From Oscillospiraceae bacterium (lineage in GTDB: Bacteria > Bacillota > Clostridia > Oscillospirales > Acutalibacteraceae), in contig SVOQ01000014.1 in NCBI GenBank assembly GCA_015066345.1, positions 1 to 64,000 on the forward strand: a DNA stretch of 64,000 nt, given 5' to 3'. The notes beneath the pieces were generated by a model. That model did not search any database. It was not told where the DNA came from and saw only the letters and a list, made by a program, of their open reading frames with translations. Each line of letters opens with the position of its first letter. The stretch's first letter is position 1. Positions 26,152 to 34,597 of the stretch are shown piece by piece. Position numbers and translations under genes: made by a program.

Positions 26152-27858
26152 ATGTTTGAAAAATTAAAATCACAAATTTTAATCGGTAAAGCACTTGTTA
26201 ATCAGAATGATTTTGACGGCAGAGCATTTTCTTTTGACTTCAAACAGGATAAAAACAGTATCAAAGGTGTTCTTAAGGCAAAATGCGATATTGTGATGAA
26301 GTCCTTTGAAATGGAATGCGAAAAGGATTTTGACGATGACGATTTGTTCTTTGCCAATGGTTATCAGGCTTGGACTACAACCCGTGAGTTTTCAAAAAAT
26401 GATACCTTCAAGGGTCTCATTAAAGCCGCAGGTATTAATAAATCCTTAAAACATTTTGCAGGTCTTTCGGGTGACTATCATTTTGAGAAATACGGCGAAG
26501 AAGGTAAATTCCACGCATATACATATTGCTATTTCCGTGAAAAAGGCGAAAAAGAAATTAAACTTTACGGCTCAAGAAGTGAACGTAACGGTTTCACAAT
26601 TTTTGCCGTTGATATGAAGAATGATAAATTCGTTCTCAAAAAAGATGTTGACGGACTTAAACTTACTGCAGGTCAGGAATACGAAATCTTCGATATCGCT
26701 ATTATAAAGGGCGATATGGACGAAGTAATGGATAAATATTTCTTCGACTTTGTTGGTTGTAAGAAACCCGCTATCGACCACCTTTCGGGTTACACCTCCT
26801 GGTACAACTATTTCCAGGATATCAGCGAGGATATTATTCTTCGTGACCTTAACGGTCTTGACAGGGCAAGTGACGAAGTAAATATTTTCCAGGTGGATGA
26901 CGGTTATCAGCAGGCAGTAGGTGACTGGTTACTTATTGATGAAAAGAAATTCCCCAACGGAATGAAATATATTGCGGATGAAATTCACAAAAAGGGCTAT
27001 AAAGCGGGTATCTGGCTTGCACCCTTCAGTGCTCAGGTTTCATCAAAAATTGCAAATGAACATCCCGATTGGCTTCTTACCCACAACCGCAATGGTAAAA
27101 AGATGCTTGGTTGTCAGGGTTGGGGCGGTGCGTACACCCTCGATATTTACAACCCCGAAGTAAGAGCATATATTAAAAATGTATTTGATACGGTCCTTAA
27201 TGACTGGGGCTTCGATATGGTTAAACTCGACTTCCTTTACAGTCAGTGTATTGAACCCAGAAACGGCAAAACCCGTGGCGAAATTATGTGTGACGGTGTA
27301 GATTTCCTTCGCGAAGTTTGCGGCGATAAATGGATTTTAGGTTGCGGTGTGCCCTTAGGTGCTTGTATGGGTATATTCGATGCTTGTCGTATCAGTTGCG
27401 ATGCAAGTAAAAACTGGAAATTCACCCTTAAAGGTAATCTTAGCGTAAATACACTCGTAAGTTCTATCAGAATTAACTGTGAAAACCCCTCATCACAGAA
27501 TGCGATTATAAATACAATCTTCCGTAATCACCTTGACGGCAGGGCATTCTGTAACGACCCCGACGTTTTCTTCCTTCGTGATATTAATATCAACTACACA
27601 ATGGAACAAAAACTCCTTCACGGTAAAATCAACTCCGTTTGCGGTAACGTGCTTTTCGTTTCCGATAACGCAGGTGACTTTGACGAGGAAAGAATCGGTT
27701 ATCTTAAAGAATTCTTTAAAGATAAAGATTATAAAGTTACCTTTGCCGAATATGTAGGTAAAGAAGATATCCGTCTTGACTTCACAGAAAACGGCGAGGA
27801 AAAGAGCCTTATATTTAACCTTATAACAGGCGAAAGTAATATAAGAGAAGTTCTTTAA
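26152..27858 (+). CDS. GH36 alpha-galactosidase-like enzyme
   Basis: 568 aa. The N-terminal beta domain is followed by a TIM barrel with FQVDDGYQ, GIWLAPF, nucleophile D360 in MVKLDFLYSQ and acid/base D417 in RISCDAS. These match the clan GH-D pattern. No signal peptide. It should release galactose from imported alpha-galactosides such as melibiose or raffinose. The protein is shorter than the roughly 730-aa AgaA type, as in several clostridial GH36 subgroups, so the exact substrate is uncertain. AAGGAG precedes the ATG, and it is co-transcribed with galT. Confidence 0.9.
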   Translation: MFEKLKSQILIGKALVNQNDFDGRAFSFDFKQDKNSIKGVLKAKCDIVMKSFEMECEKDFDDDDLFFANGYQAWTTTREFSKNDTFKGLIKAAGINKSLKHFAGLSGDYHFEKYGEEGKFHAYTYCYFREKGEKEIKLYGSRSERNGFTIFAVDMKNDKFVLKKDVDGLKLTAGQEYEIFDIAIIKGDMDEVMDKYFFDFVGCKKPAIDHLSGYTSWYNYFQDISEDIILRDLNGLDRASDEVNIFQVDDGYQQAVGDWLLIDEKKFPNGMKYIADEIHKKGYKAGIWLAPFSAQVSSKIANEHPDWLLTHNRNGKKMLGCQGWGGAYTLDIYNPEVRAYIKNVFDTVLNDWGFDMVKLDFLYSQCIEPRNGKTRGEIMCDGVDFLREVCGDKWILGCGVPLGACMGIFDACRISCDASKNWKFTLKGNLSVNTLVSSIRINCENPSSQNAIINTIFRNHLDGRAFCNDPDVFFLRDININYTMEQKLLHGKINSVCGNVLFVSDNAGDFDEERIGYLKEFFKDKDYKVTFAEYVGKEDIRLDFTENGEEKSLIFNLITGESNIREVL

Positions 27859-27871
27859 GTTAAAATAATAA

Positions 27872-27906
27872 CACCGCGGATTCAAACGAATCCGCGGTGA
27901 TTTTTA
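27872..27906. terminator. terminator after GH36
   Basis: CACCGCGGATTC pairs with GAATCCGCGGTG around AAAC, followed by ATTTTTAT on the plus strand. The opposite strand has a T-rich flank too, so it can also end the converging symporter gene, whose stop codon it nearly touches. Confidence 0.85.
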
Positions 27907-29259
27907 TACCTTGACAACTCCTACACCTTCAAGGATTGAGAAAATCAGAATTCCCACAATGAAAACGGGAGCGATATATTTAATCATAACGGTAAAGAGC
28001 CTTTTTCGTTTAAATTTACCGCTAAGCTCGAATTCCTTGATAATTGCCTCCGGCTTAATTGCATATCCTACAAGTATGCAGGTGAAAAGGGCAACGATCG
28101 GCATAATTACGCTGTTGCTTATAAAATCAAAGAAGGTAAGAATATCCATATCCATTATACGGATACTTTTAAACACTCCGTAGCCGAGGCAGGAGGGTAG
28201 TCCGAGGATAATACAAATAACAACAACTATAATACAAGCGCTCTTACGCTGCCATTTGAATTTATCCATAAAAACGGATACTACGGTTTCCATTCCTGAA
28301 ATGGAGGAGGTAAGGGCTGCGAAGGATACCAACAGGAAGAATATTGCACCTATGATTGTACCGCCCGCCATGCTTTCGAAAACCTTGGGCAGAGTAACAA
28401 ACATAAGCCCCGGACCTTTTCCGAGTGCGGATTTATCACCGCCCGAAAAGGCGAATACCGACGGTATTATCATAAGTCCCGAAAAAAAAGCGATACCTGT
28501 ATCAAAAAGCTCGATTTGTTTCACGGAAGACTCAATATTGACATCCTTTTTCATATATGAGCCGAAGGTAATCATAATACCCATTGCAAGTGACATTGAA
28601 TAAAAAAGTTGTCCCGTTGCAGCAAGTAAGGTTGTCCAAGAAAATTTACTGAAATCGGGGCGGATATAATAAATGAGTCCATCAATTGCACCGGGCATAA
28701 ATAAAGAATAAATTGCTATGAAAATTGTCAGAATCACAAGAGTGGGCATCATAAATCTGCTGACCTTTTCCACACCCTTTTCGACCCCCGAAAGAACGAT
28801 GAGCGTGGTTAAGGCAATATATAATAAGAACCATCCTACGGGCTCAATGGGTTTAGCAATATAATTGTTGAAATAGTCAGATGTGAGAGCGAGCGAGGAG
28901 CTTCCCGCAGCAAAAAGAGATAAATATTTTAATATCCAACCGCCTATTACCGAGTAGTACGGCAGAATTATAACGGGCACAATTGAGGCAAGGCTTCCTA
29001 AAAAGGCGAACCTTTTGTCGAGCTTTTTGTATGCACCTATAGCACTTGTTCCCGTTTTCCTGCCTATGGCGATTTCGGCGCACATAAGACTGAAGCCGAA
29101 GGTGAACGCAAGAATAACATATATGAGTAAAAATATACCGCCGCCGTATTGCGCCACAAGGTAAGGAAAACGCCAAAGGTTACCCAGACCTACCGCAGAG
29201 CCCGCTGTAGCAAGAACAAAACCTATTTTGCCCGAAAAAGTGCTTCTTTGTTGTGACAT
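27904..29259 (-). CDS. sodium-dependent NSS family symporter
   Basis: 451 aa with 11-12 membrane segments of the neurotransmitter:sodium symporter (LeuT) fold. The signature GSAVGLGNLWRFPYLVAQYGGG is split across the first segment, and unwound-helix glycines are kept. Bacterial members usually import amino acids with Na+. Substrate not readable here. AGAGG precedes the ATG. It is downstream of the GH4 gene but a strong terminator lies between them, so it is probably transcribed on its own. Confidence 0.92.
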   Translation of the reverse strand: MSQQRSTFSGKIGFVLATAGSAVGLGNLWRFPYLVAQYGGGIFLLIYVILAFTFGFSLMCAEIAIGRKTGTSAIGAYKKLDKRFAFLGSLASIVPVIILPYYSVIGGWILKYLSLFAAGSSSLALTSDYFNNYIAKPIEPVGWFLLYIALTTLIVLSGVEKGVEKVSRFMMPTLVILTIFIAIYSLFMPGAIDGLIYYIRPDFSKFSWTTLLAATGQLFYSMSLAMGIMITFGSYMKKDVNIESSVKQIELFDTGIAFFSGLMIIPSVFAFSGGDKSALGKGPGLMFVTLPKVFESMAGGTIIGAIFFLLVSFAALTSSISGMETVVSVFMDKFKWQRKSACIIVVVICIILGLPSCLGYGVFKSIRIMDMDILTFFDFISNSVIMPIVALFTCILVGYAIKPEAIIKEFELSGKFKRKRLFTVMIKYIAPVFIVGILIFSILEGVGVVKV

Positions 29260-29302
29260 AATAAACCTCTGTCAGAATAGAATATTATATTTTGTGTAAA
29301 AA

Positions 29303-29340
29303 ACAGGATGCTATACTCGTTATTGAGTACAGCATCCTGT
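29303..29340 (-). terminator. terminator of GH4 gene
   Basis: ACAGGATGCT-TACTC pairs with GAGTA-AGCATCCTGT with one mismatch region. On the minus strand it is followed by TTTTTTAC, just after the GH4 stop codon. Confidence 0.85.
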
Positions 29341-29395
29341 AAATTTTTATCAAAGCTTTCAAGCGGGGGTTTTATATCGTTTTTTGCTGTGGAAA

Positions 29396-30715
29396 TTAAT
29401 GATATTTTGGTAAATAATCCCCGTGGGCAACAATAAGGTCGTCAACCATTTTCTTGATAGTGTCAATGTCGAGTTCACTACCTGTGTGGGGGTCAAGCAT
29501 AGCCGCCTGATAGATATGTTCGAGCTTTTTGGTTTTTGCGGCTTCAATTGTAAGAAGCTGAACATTGATATTTGTCATATTCATTGCTGCACACTGAACG
29601 GGCAAAGCACCAACATAGCAGGGATGAACTCCATTACCGTTAATAAGGCAGGGTACTTCAACACAAGCCTCTGCAGGAAGGTTTGTAATAAGGTGGTTTG
29701 AGTTAAGCACGTTACCGCCAATCTGATAGGGTGTGCCTGTAACGACGGACTCCATAATGTGTGAAGCGTATTCGTTTGAACGGTTGTGCTCCTTGACGCC
29801 CTTTTCAAGCATTTCGGCATAATCCTTTTTCCATCTGTCAATCTGGTTTACGCAACGTCTGGGATATTCGTCAAGGGGAATGTTGTATTTTTCAATAAGC
29901 TCGGGGTATTTGCTCTTGATGTAGAACATATTGTACTCTGCGTTGTGTTCACTGGATTCTGTGCAGTAATAACCGAAATTTTTAATGTACTCAAGACGAA
30001 CCTTGTTTTTGAAGTCGGGATCGGCAAGTTTTTCATCAATTTTAGATTTGATTTCGGGGTAAAGGTCAACGCCGTTTTTATCCTTGATTTCAAGAAGCCA
30101 TGCCATGTGGTTAATACCTGCAATAAGCTCCTTTCTGCCCTCTAATTTATTCTGCATACCAAGCTGTTCAAAAAGGTCTGAAGAGCAGGTCTGCACACTG
30201 TGGCAAAGACCGAGTGTCTTAACACCCGTGTATCTCTGCATATAGCCCGAAAGCATAGCCATGGGGTTAGTGTAGTTGAGGAAAAGAGCATCGGGACAAA
30301 CTTCCTCCATATCACGGGCGAAATCTTCAAGTACGGGTATTGTACGTAATGCACGCATAATACCGCCGATACCGAGAGTGTCGGCTATGGTCTGGCGAAG
30401 ACCGTATTTTTTGGGCACTTCAAAATCTATAATTGTGCAGGGGTCATAAAGACCAACCTGAATGGCATCAACAACGAAGTTTGCACCACGAAGTGCATCT
30501 TTGCGGTTCTCAACGCCCAGGTAACATTCAACCTTACCGTAACCGCCCTTTGACTGTCTGATAGCTTCAATAATTGTACGGCTTTCTTCAAGGCGTTGAC
30601 CGTCAATATCATAAAGAGCGAAAACACTGTCACGTAAAGCCTCGGTGCACATACAGTCACCTATAACGTTACGGGCAAAAACGGTGCTACCTGCACCCAT
30701 AAATGTAATTTTCAT
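29396..30715 (-). CDS. melA: GH4 alpha-galactosidase (MelA type)
   Basis: 439 aa, close to E. coli MelA. GH4 enzymes use NAD+ and a divalent metal in a redox-assisted hydrolysis. Visible are the NAD loop FMGAGSTVFARN (5-16), NYTNPMA (147-153), the metal ligand C171 in GLCHSVQ with H172, and H203 in GINHMAW. The MelA-like N-terminus favours alpha-galactosidase over 6-phosphoglucosidase or polygalacturonate activity, but GH4 is mixed. GGAAGGA precedes the ATG. This is a third kind of alpha-galactosidase in the window beside two GH36 genes. Confidence 0.9.
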   Translation of the reverse strand: MKITFMGAGSTVFARNVIGDCMCTEALRDSVFALYDIDGQRLEESRTIIEAIRQSKGGYGKVECYLGVENRKDALRGANFVVDAIQVGLYDPCTIIDFEVPKKYGLRQTIADTLGIGGIMRALRTIPVLEDFARDMEEVCPDALFLNYTNPMAMLSGYMQRYTGVKTLGLCHSVQTCSSDLFEQLGMQNKLEGRKELIAGINHMAWLLEIKDKNGVDLYPEIKSKIDEKLADPDFKNKVRLEYIKNFGYYCTESSEHNAEYNMFYIKSKYPELIEKYNIPLDEYPRRCVNQIDRWKKDYAEMLEKGVKEHNRSNEYASHIMESVVTGTPYQIGGNVLNSNHLITNLPAEACVEVPCLINGNGVHPCYVGALPVQCAAMNMTNINVQLLTIEAAKTKKLEHIYQAAMLDPHTGSELDIDTIKKMVDDLIVAHGDYLPKYH

Positions 30716-30794
30716 AAAAAATCATCCTTCCCTTTAATATTTGGGGTTGATTTTATGATAAATTATTTCATACTCAATTGCAATAAGGACAATA

Positions 30795-30826
30795 AAAAAC
30801 ACGGCACAAAAAAAGAGCCGTGTTTT
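30795..30826. terminator. orphan hairpin between divergent genes
   Basis: AACACGGC pairs with GCCGTGTT around an A-rich 11-base loop, followed by TTTTGG on the plus strand. Both neighbouring genes point away from it, so it terminates no visible gene; it may insulate the next promoter. Confidence 0.45.
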
Positions 30827-30922
30827 TGGTTATTTTAACTTACGAAAAGTTAAATGATTTTGTTGTTATAGTTTGTTTGATGTGTTAGAATGATTTTACC
30901 AAATATCATTGGAGGTGGCTTT

Positions 30923-32146
30923 GTGAAAGGTAAAAAGAAACTTTTTATAATAATACCGGCTATTGTTACAAGTCTGGTTATTGCCATAACTTCCGTAGGT
31001 GCAGTAGCTTTTGTTAAAGAACGCCAAAGACAGGTTGACGAGTGGAGTGAAACCGTATGGTTTGCTTTTTCTAACGTTATGGAGTTCGGCGAGGGCAGTA
31101 TTAATATGACCTATAAAGAAATTGAAGAATACGAGCCCCAAAAGGATATTTACAACAGTAAGGTTTATTACGATACACTTACTTCTGAAGAAAAAGTTCT
31201 TTATAACGCCCTTGAATATGCTTTTGATAATAATTATGTTTATGTGTTTGTTGATAATGCAGTGTTATCAGATACGGATAAAACAATGGAAAATATAATT
31301 GATTTTATGTCCCTTGATTCACCGTTTCTTCAACAGAATGTTGATTGGGAATGGTACGAGCATGAGATGGTTTATTCAAAATTAATATTGTTTAAAAATG
31401 AGCAAAGAACCGTAAAAGGCGAGTTGGTTCGTGTTGATAATTTTTCGGCAGAAAGAACTGCTAAAGTTCAAAAGGCAGTTGATACGGCAAGTAAATGGGA
31501 ATTGAATTTTCCTGAAAATGCAACCGACACCCAAAAAGCGCGTGCAATATTCAGATACATAGACGAAAATATTGATTATAACTCCGAAAAGGTTGACAGA
31601 AAGTTTGATTATCTTTGCACCGCGGTGGATGGTGAAACAAATTGTGATGGCTTCGCAAATATTTATTCACTTCTTTGCAATATTAACGGGCTAAAGTGCT
31701 TTGAAAAATACTCATTACCGCCCGAGGAAGACGAAAGCGAGGGTCACACATGGAATACGGTTTTGCTTTCGGATAAATGGTATAATGTGGATTGTACCCC
31801 TACTAAAGAAAATGTAACCGATGCATTGATAATGGAACGTTTGCGTTTCGGATACTCCGACGAAATGCAACTTGATACACCTGAATATGAAGGGATTTTC
31901 CCCGAAAGTATCAATAATATTACACCGGTTAACGGGCATTTTAAGTCTTGTTCAGACGAAAATGTGCTTTCAAAGATATGCGATGCTTACAGGAAGTCCG
32001 AAAATGATTATATTATTGTTGCATTCGATATTTATGATGAAGAAGAGTGCGATTTATTTCAAAAAGTAGCGAACAGATTGTATATGGATATAGATATAGT
32101 GAATTTGTACGGCGACAGGCTTACTCTTTGTTATATTCAAGGCTGA
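30923..32146 (+). CDS. membrane-anchored transglutaminase-like protein
   Basis: 407 aa. A single N-terminal membrane segment (about 5-28, LFIIIPAIVTSLVIAITSVGAVAF in part) anchors a protein on the outside. A transglutaminase-like core follows with Cys in TNCDGFANIY, His in EGHTWNTVLL and Asp in WYNVDCTP. This triad would suit a peptidase or peptidoglycan-related role; the substrate is unknown. I chose GTG 30923 because GGAGG stands eight bases before it; the upstream ATG has no site. Single-gene transcript. Confidence 0.83.
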   Translation: MKGKKKLFIIIPAIVTSLVIAITSVGAVAFVKERQRQVDEWSETVWFAFSNVMEFGEGSINMTYKEIEEYEPQKDIYNSKVYYDTLTSEEKVLYNALEYAFDNNYVYVFVDNAVLSDTDKTMENIIDFMSLDSPFLQQNVDWEWYEHEMVYSKLILFKNEQRTVKGELVRVDNFSAERTAKVQKAVDTASKWELNFPENATDTQKARAIFRYIDENIDYNSEKVDRKFDYLCTAVDGETNCDGFANIYSLLCNINGLKCFEKYSLPPEEDESEGHTWNTVLLSDKWYNVDCTPTKENVTDALIMERLRFGYSDEMQLDTPEYEGIFPESINNITPVNGHFKSCSDENVLSKICDAYRKSENDYIIVAFDIYDEEECDLFQKVANRLYMDIDIVNLYGDRLTLCYIQG

Positions 32147-32165
32147 TTCGTTTGTAAAAAAACTA

Positions 32166-32194
32166 TTGAATATTTATACAATATATGGTATTAT
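32166..32194 (+). promoter_or_regulatory. predicted promoter for putP-like gene
   Basis: TTGAAT, a 17-base spacer and TATTAT, about 30 bases before the start codon. Confidence 0.6.
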
Positions 32195-32225
32195 TATCCT
32201 AATTTATTTAATTTAGGTGGTTATT

Positions 32226-33833
32226 ATGGGTAGTAAAGACATAATTATGTTAGTTACAATCGCCGTTTACCTTGTTGCGATGGTAGTTATCGGTGCGTTG
32301 TTCTCTAAAAAGAATAAGTCCACGGCAGATTTTTATCTCGGTGGCAGAAAATTAGGACCTTTTGTTACGGCTATGAGTGCCGAGGCTTCAGATATGAGCA
32401 GTTGGCTTCTTATGGGTCTTCCCGGTGTTGCTCTTATTGCCGGTCTTGCTGAGGCTTCCTGGACCGCAATCGGTCTTGCCGTTGGTACATACATTAACTG
32501 GCTTATTGTAGCAAAAAGAATTCGTATATACTCGGGTAAAATAAACGCGGTTACGATTCCGGAATTTTTCTCAAAACGTTTTGGTGATGATAAGGGTATT
32601 TTGAAATTTATCGCCGCTCTTGTTATTATTGTTTTCTTTGTTCCTTATACTGCATCAGGTTTTTCGGCTTGTGGTAAGTTGTTTGAAAGTCTTTTCGGTA
32701 TCAATTATGTTACCGCAATGGTTGTCAGCGGTATTGTTATTGTTGTTTACACTGCACTCGGCGGATTCCTTGCTGCGTCCACAACGGATTTTATTCAGTC
32801 AATCGTTATGACTATTGCACTTGTGGTCGTACTCGTTTTTGGTATCAGTTATGCAGGTGGTTGGGAGCAAGTTTGTCAGAACGCAGAGGCACTTCCCGGT
32901 TATCTTAAATTTACAAGTACTCACGCAGCTTCAAGTATCAGTGAAGCACTTGCCGGTACTGCGGGAACAAAACCTTATAGTACACTTACAATTGCTTCGA
33001 CTCTCGCTTGGGGTCTTGGCTACTTTGGTATGCCCCATATCCTTTTAAGATTTATGGCAATCGAAAAAGTAAGCAAAATCAAACTTGCAAGACGTGTTGC
33101 TTCAATATGGGTTGTCATCTCAATGGCGGTTGCAATAGTTATCGGTGTTGTTGGTTACGGTGCAGTTAAAAGCGGTGCGGTTTCCGGTATTCAGGATAGC
33201 GAAAGAATCATAATTGAACTTGCAAAGGTTATCAGTGGCGAAGGTTGGGTTCTTGCAATTGTAGCGGGTCTTATTCTTGCGGGTATTCTTGCGGCTACGA
33301 TGTCAACAGCTGATTCTCAGCTCCTTGCTGCTTCTTCAAGTATTTCTGAAGACGTACTCAACACCTTCAAGGTTAAAGCATCAGGTAAAAAGAAAATGAT
33401 AATTGCCAGAATCTCAGTTATTATCATCGCAATTATTGCAATGTTTATTGCTAAAAATCCCAATAGCAGTGTTTTTGAAATCGTTTCTTTTGCATGGGCA
33501 GGTTTCGGTGCAACATTCGGTCCCATTGTTCTTTTTGCGATTTTCTGGAAACGAACAAACAAATGGGGTGCTCTTGCGGGTATGATAAGCGGTGCAGTTA
33601 TGGTATTCCTTTGGAAGTTTGTTATTAACCCCTTCGGTGCAGAACTTGCACTTAAAGAGGGTGCAAGTGAGTTTATGGTTCGTTTAGGAAATTCACTTAC
33701 CATTTACGAACTTCTTCCTGCATTTATTATTTCGGTTGCGTTTGTCCTCGGAATTTCGCTTATTACAGGCAAACCTTCAAAAGAGATTACGGATACTTTT
33801 GAAGAGGTTAAAGCAACAAAAGTTGAAGGCTAA
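32226..33833 (+). CDS. putP: sodium/proline symporter (SSS family)
   Basis: 535 aa with about 13 membrane segments. The SSS family pattern is clear: ADFYLGGRKLGPFVTAMSAEASDMSSWLLMGLPG contains the N-terminal Na+ site, and AATMSTADSQLLAASSSISED the second. The best-known relatives are PutP proline importers of 490-540 aa. ATG 32226 follows AGGTGG by five bases; the GTG nine bases upstream is part of that site. Own promoter and terminator. Substrate proline is likely but not proven. Confidence 0.92.
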   Translation: MGSKDIIMLVTIAVYLVAMVVIGALFSKKNKSTADFYLGGRKLGPFVTAMSAEASDMSSWLLMGLPGVALIAGLAEASWTAIGLAVGTYINWLIVAKRIRIYSGKINAVTIPEFFSKRFGDDKGILKFIAALVIIVFFVPYTASGFSACGKLFESLFGINYVTAMVVSGIVIVVYTALGGFLAASTTDFIQSIVMTIALVVVLVFGISYAGGWEQVCQNAEALPGYLKFTSTHAASSISEALAGTAGTKPYSTLTIASTLAWGLGYFGMPHILLRFMAIEKVSKIKLARRVASIWVVISMAVAIVIGVVGYGAVKSGAVSGIQDSERIIIELAKVISGEGWVLAIVAGLILAGILAATMSTADSQLLAASSSISEDVLNTFKVKASGKKKMIIARISVIIIAIIAMFIAKNPNSSVFEIVSFAWAGFGATFGPIVLFAIFWKRTNKWGALAGMISGAVMVFLWKFVINPFGAELALKEGASEFMVRLGNSLTIYELLPAFIISVAFVLGISLITGKPSKEITDTFEEVKATKVEG

Positions 33834-33839
33834 AAACTT

Positions 33840-33875
33840 ACGGTATGTTCAAGTTATTTGAACATACCGTTTTTT
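33840..33875 (+). terminator. terminator after putP-like gene
   Basis: ACGGTATGTTCAA pairs with TTGAACATACCGT, followed by TTTTT. Confidence 0.92.
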
Positions 33876-33876
33876 G

Positions 33877-33905
33877 TTGACAGAGTTTAGTGTAAATGTT
33901 ATGCT
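33877..33905 (+). promoter_or_regulatory. predicted promoter for SGNH-GH127
   Basis: TTGACA, a 17-base spacer and TATGCT, starting right after the preceding terminator's T-tract. Confidence 0.68.
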
Positions 33906-33935
33906 TTTAGTATCAATTAATAAAAGGTGATACCC

Positions 33936-34592
33936 ATGCTGAAGCTTAAGGAAAATGACATTGTTCTTTTTCAGGGTGACTCCATTACTGACGGTAACAG
34001 GGGTCGACATTCCGACCTTAACCACGTACACGGTCACGGATATCAATATATATTAGCGTCCGAAATGTATGAGGATAACCTTAATAAAAATATTGAGGTT
34101 TTTAACCGCGGTAATTCGGGAGACAGAATAGCCGACCTTTATGGCAGATGGGTTGAGGATTGTCTTAATTTAAATCCATCAATTCTCAGTATACTTATTG
34201 GCGTAAATGATATTATTTTTAATTGGGAGCATAAATCAGGCTCAGACCCTGAAAGATATGAAAAAATTTACAGATATCTTCTGAACGAGATTAAAGATAA
34301 AAATCCCGATACTCTTATAGTGATTATGGAGCCTTTTTTCGGCGATAAGAAAGAAGCGGAGCTTGACTTGTTCTTTAAAGAACGTATCGGAGGTTATCAA
34401 CTGGTGGCTAAGAAAATTGCCGAGGAATACGGGGCAGTTTTCGTGCCGTTACAGGGTTTAATTGACTCTTACAGAGAAAAAACTGACATTTATAATATTC
34501 TTTGGGACGGGGTACACCCTACAACCTGCGGTCACCGGCTTATTGCAAGACGTTGGAAAGAATGTGTTGAACCCATACTTAATGATAGGTGA
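33936..34592 (+). CDS. SGNH/GDSL hydrolase, probable carbohydrate esterase
   Basis: 218 aa. Block I is QGDSITDG with the nucleophile Ser, block III is IGVNDI and block V is DGVHPTTCGH with the Asp-His pair. No signal peptide, so it acts inside the cell. ATG 33936 follows AAAGGTGAT. Its stop codon is inside the ribosome binding site of the GH127 gene, so both are translated together; removal of acetyl or other acyl groups from arabinose-containing oligosaccharides before GH127 action is a fair inference. Confidence 0.88.
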   Translation: MLKLKENDIVLFQGDSITDGNRGRHSDLNHVHGHGYQYILASEMYEDNLNKNIEVFNRGNSGDRIADLYGRWVEDCLNLNPSILSILIGVNDIIFNWEHKSGSDPERYEKIYRYLLNEIKDKNPDTLIVIMEPFFGDKKEAELDLFFKERIGGYQLVAKKIAEEYGAVFVPLQGLIDSYREKTDIYNILWDGVHPTTCGHRLIARRWKECVEPILNDR

Positions 34593-34597
34593 GAATT